From: Parietaria judaica
Lineage: Eukaryota > Streptophyta > Magnoliopsida > Rosales > Urticaceae
NCBI GenBank assembly: GCA_954871525.1
Contig: OX940870.1
Location: forward strand, 7,533,501-7,597,500
Length of the DNA stretch: 64,000 nt
Direction: 5' to 3'
Positions 62,337 through 64,000 of the stretch are shown here, piece by piece. The position numbers and the translations under genes were made by a program. Below the pieces are notes generated by a model. It saw nothing but the letters and a program-made list of their open reading frames with translations, did no database searches and was not told the origin of the DNA. How positions within the stretch are numbered: position 1 is the first letter of the stretch; each line of letters starts with the position of its first letter.

Positions 62337-62531
62337 TAAGTGAATAATGGAGGGAGACATGTGGCTTTTACATGCCATGAGAGAAGTTAATGCTGCTTTT
62401 CAGACGACTCCGGGGAATGAACAGTCTTTAATGCTTGCGGTGGAATGCGAGCCTTTGTTCTGCTTTGAAATCAATCCCTCTTCATTTTTATTATTATTAT
62501 TATTATAAAGTTAAAGTATATTAACATGCTT

Positions 62532-62604
62532 GGGGGTGTAGCTCATATGGTAGAGCGCTCGCTTCGCATGCGAGAGGCACGGGGTTCGATTCCCCGCACC
62601 TCCA
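62532..62604 (+). tRNA. tRNA-Ala (anticodon CGC)
   Basis: The 73-nt sequence folds into a full cloverleaf. The acceptor stem GGGGGTG pairs with CACCTCC, including the G3:U70 wobble pair that identifies tRNA-Ala, with A73 as discriminator. The D-arm region is GCTC...GAGC. The anticodon stem CTCGC/GCGAG encloses loop TTCGCAT (anticodon CGC, reads GCG). The T-arm CGGGG TTCGATT CCCCG carries the B box. There is no intron and CCA is not encoded. A T-run (62614 on) downstream could end pol III transcription. Confidence 0.95.
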
Positions 62605-63572
62605 TTCTTCATTTTTCTTTCTTTCTGGTTTTCATTTATTTAAATACTGTGTTTGGATAATTGGATTCAATAAAAAATAAAATTTTGTTTTAAATCAACT
62701 TCGATCCAACGGTCCTAAACAAGAACCAAAACTTCTTCTTCGGGCAAAAATCTGGAATCCAAATTTTTAGATTTGTATTTTTTTGGATCCATAAAATTCT
62801 GGGTCTGAAACAAACATTAAAGATTGATTTTTCAGTTAATTACTTCGCTTCTTCTTTTTCTGGGAGGTATATTAACATTATTGCCTCTGATTCCACTAAT
62901 TTTGATAGCGATGGGACTATATCTCACTTTGAGTTTGTGGTCCAACACACTTAGCCACTCAAATTTTGGTTTATAGGTTTCTAGTGTGGCCAATATTCAG
63001 GATAACCATAGTTAGTTAAATGATAAAAGGGATTCTTTCATGAATAAAAAAATAAATGATAAAAGGGATAATTTCGACATAAGTTCTTCGAGAGAGGCGA
63101 ATATAATTCTTCCTACAGCTACGTCTAGTTAAAGTTTGTTACACGAGAGACACATATGCGTCTACGATTTAATTATGAAAACTTGTGTTTTACTTTAGAA
63201 GACGTGTTAACTTTGAGAGGGATGAAATTGGACCTCAACATTGCCTTGGTACAAGATTGGAAGTCCCAATAATAAAAGATGTTTGAACTTTGAATTGTAC
63301 CACAACCATTGTCGAATCGCCGTGCTCTACAAGGAAAGAAAAAGTCATCGCCATGACATGTATAATTTGAAATTGTGCCAAGCTTTGTAGGAGCATACAT
63401 ATTTTATATGATGGTTGCCTCTGCTAGCTATGTATGTTTATATTTGTAACCGTCGCCATGTTGATAAAATACATAGAATATTGGCAACATGATTGTGAGA
63501 ATAGACACAAGCTAGCTACTTTATGGGCATTCCCTCTCATGCCATTATTGATATACGAGTATGGGTCATGTC

Positions 63573-63635
<63 letters not shown>

Positions 63636-63858
63636 GCTTCAAAACAATACATTGACATCATTCATAGAATATGAAACCTAGTGAATAGTTAATGAATACT
63701 CATATCAAGCGTTAATGTGGGCACCAATTAATGAATGATAATACTTGCAAAACTGAACAAATTAGCAAAGGCTTTTCTCCTAAAAAAAATGTTAAGCAAA
63801 AGAAAATCGACGCCATTCTTCGATCCGACGTCGACGGAGATCATCAGACCTTCCGTGT
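62605..63858. other. Intergenic DNA
   Basis: No gene is supported between the tRNA and the S29 gene. The bases next to 63858 should carry the S29 3' untranslated region. Confidence 0.45.
63575..63630. repeat. (TA)n microsatellite
   Basis: Alternating AT run of about 56 bp, the longest in the window. Confidence 0.95.
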
Positions 63859-64000
63859 TCAGCGATACTGCAAAGGAGGAAACAAAAGCTTGAACACACA
63901 CACACATACATGAATTTATCTGTATTCGAACAGGGAAAAACGATATCGATTATGAACGGACCTTGACGAATCCGATGTCCTTGGCGATGCTGCGGAAGCA
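63859..64000 (-). CDS. RPS29: 40S ribosomal protein S29 (uS14), 3' part only
   Basis: The minus strand from the window edge (64000-63962) encodes CFRSIAKDIGFVK, then a GT donor, a 93-94-bp intron, and a CAG acceptor before a tiny last exon 63859-63867 that encodes Tyr-Arg-stop. The joined end CFRSIAKDIGFVKYR is the C-terminus of the small zinc-ribbon ribosomal protein S29, usual plant form CFRSNAKEIGFIKYR. The Cys at the edge is the last zinc ligand. Splitting before the final YR fits plant S29 gene structure. The rest of the 56-residue protein lies beyond the window. Asn to Ile, Glu to Asp and Ile to Val are small departures from the usual sequence. Confidence 0.85.

Noticed and set aside
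63424..63655. Ile/Tyr-repeat frames on both strands
   Set aside because: Translation of the (TA)n microsatellite.

Overview
This window is nuclear DNA of a flowering plant. The evidence is spliceosomal introns with GT..AG ends, plant-specific transcription factor families (LOB-domain, EAR-motif C2H2 zinc finger, QWRF/AUG8), a nuclear tRNA-Ala, and an AT-rich intergenic space filled with plant transposon relics. The species cannot be read from the sequence. No bacterial-style operons, CRISPR arrays or viral genes were seen.

Genes with good support, left to right: adenine phosphoribosyltransferase (minus, 12882-15979, six core exons plus a possible plastid-targeting first exon); an intronless ZAT10/STZ-type C2H2 zinc-finger repressor (plus, 19623-20396); a class II LBD protein of the LBD37/38/39 type (plus, 32850-33492, one intron); a QWRF-motif microtubule-binding protein (minus, 45280-48941, six exons); a small secreted-peptide precursor (minus, 60613-62205, three exons); tRNA-Ala(CGC) (plus, 62532-62604); and the 3' end of ribosomal protein S29/uS14 (minus, 63859 to the window edge). 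They are unrelated single genes in a low-density region and do not form a pathway. Broken gene pieces are a PPR fragment (41009-41710, minus) and a GCN2-like kinase fragment (50380-51083, minus).

The space between genes is a mosaic of mobile elements. Two solo LTRs have TG..CA ends and 5-bp target duplications (1857-2675, and 13540-14193 inside an APT intron). A family of non-autonomous hAT-like elements (10736-11633, 22516-23334, 27840-28812, and more doubtfully 7868-9503) appears to share interiors but not always ends. There is also a small hAT-type MITE (29704-30035), a long-inverted-repeat MULE-like element (26545-27691), a Harbinger-like MITE (54861-55517), two copies of one SINE family (6242-6444 and 53198-53401), four LINE 3'/RNase H relics, and several (TA)n runs.

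The most unusual structure is a 2.5-kb array at 38098-40624. It is built from 20-bp units whose core is the dyad GTAAC-N4-GTTAC, and these are organised into roughly 340-440-bp higher-order repeats. It lies about 0.4 kb from the PPR fragment. I do not recognise it as a named satellite.
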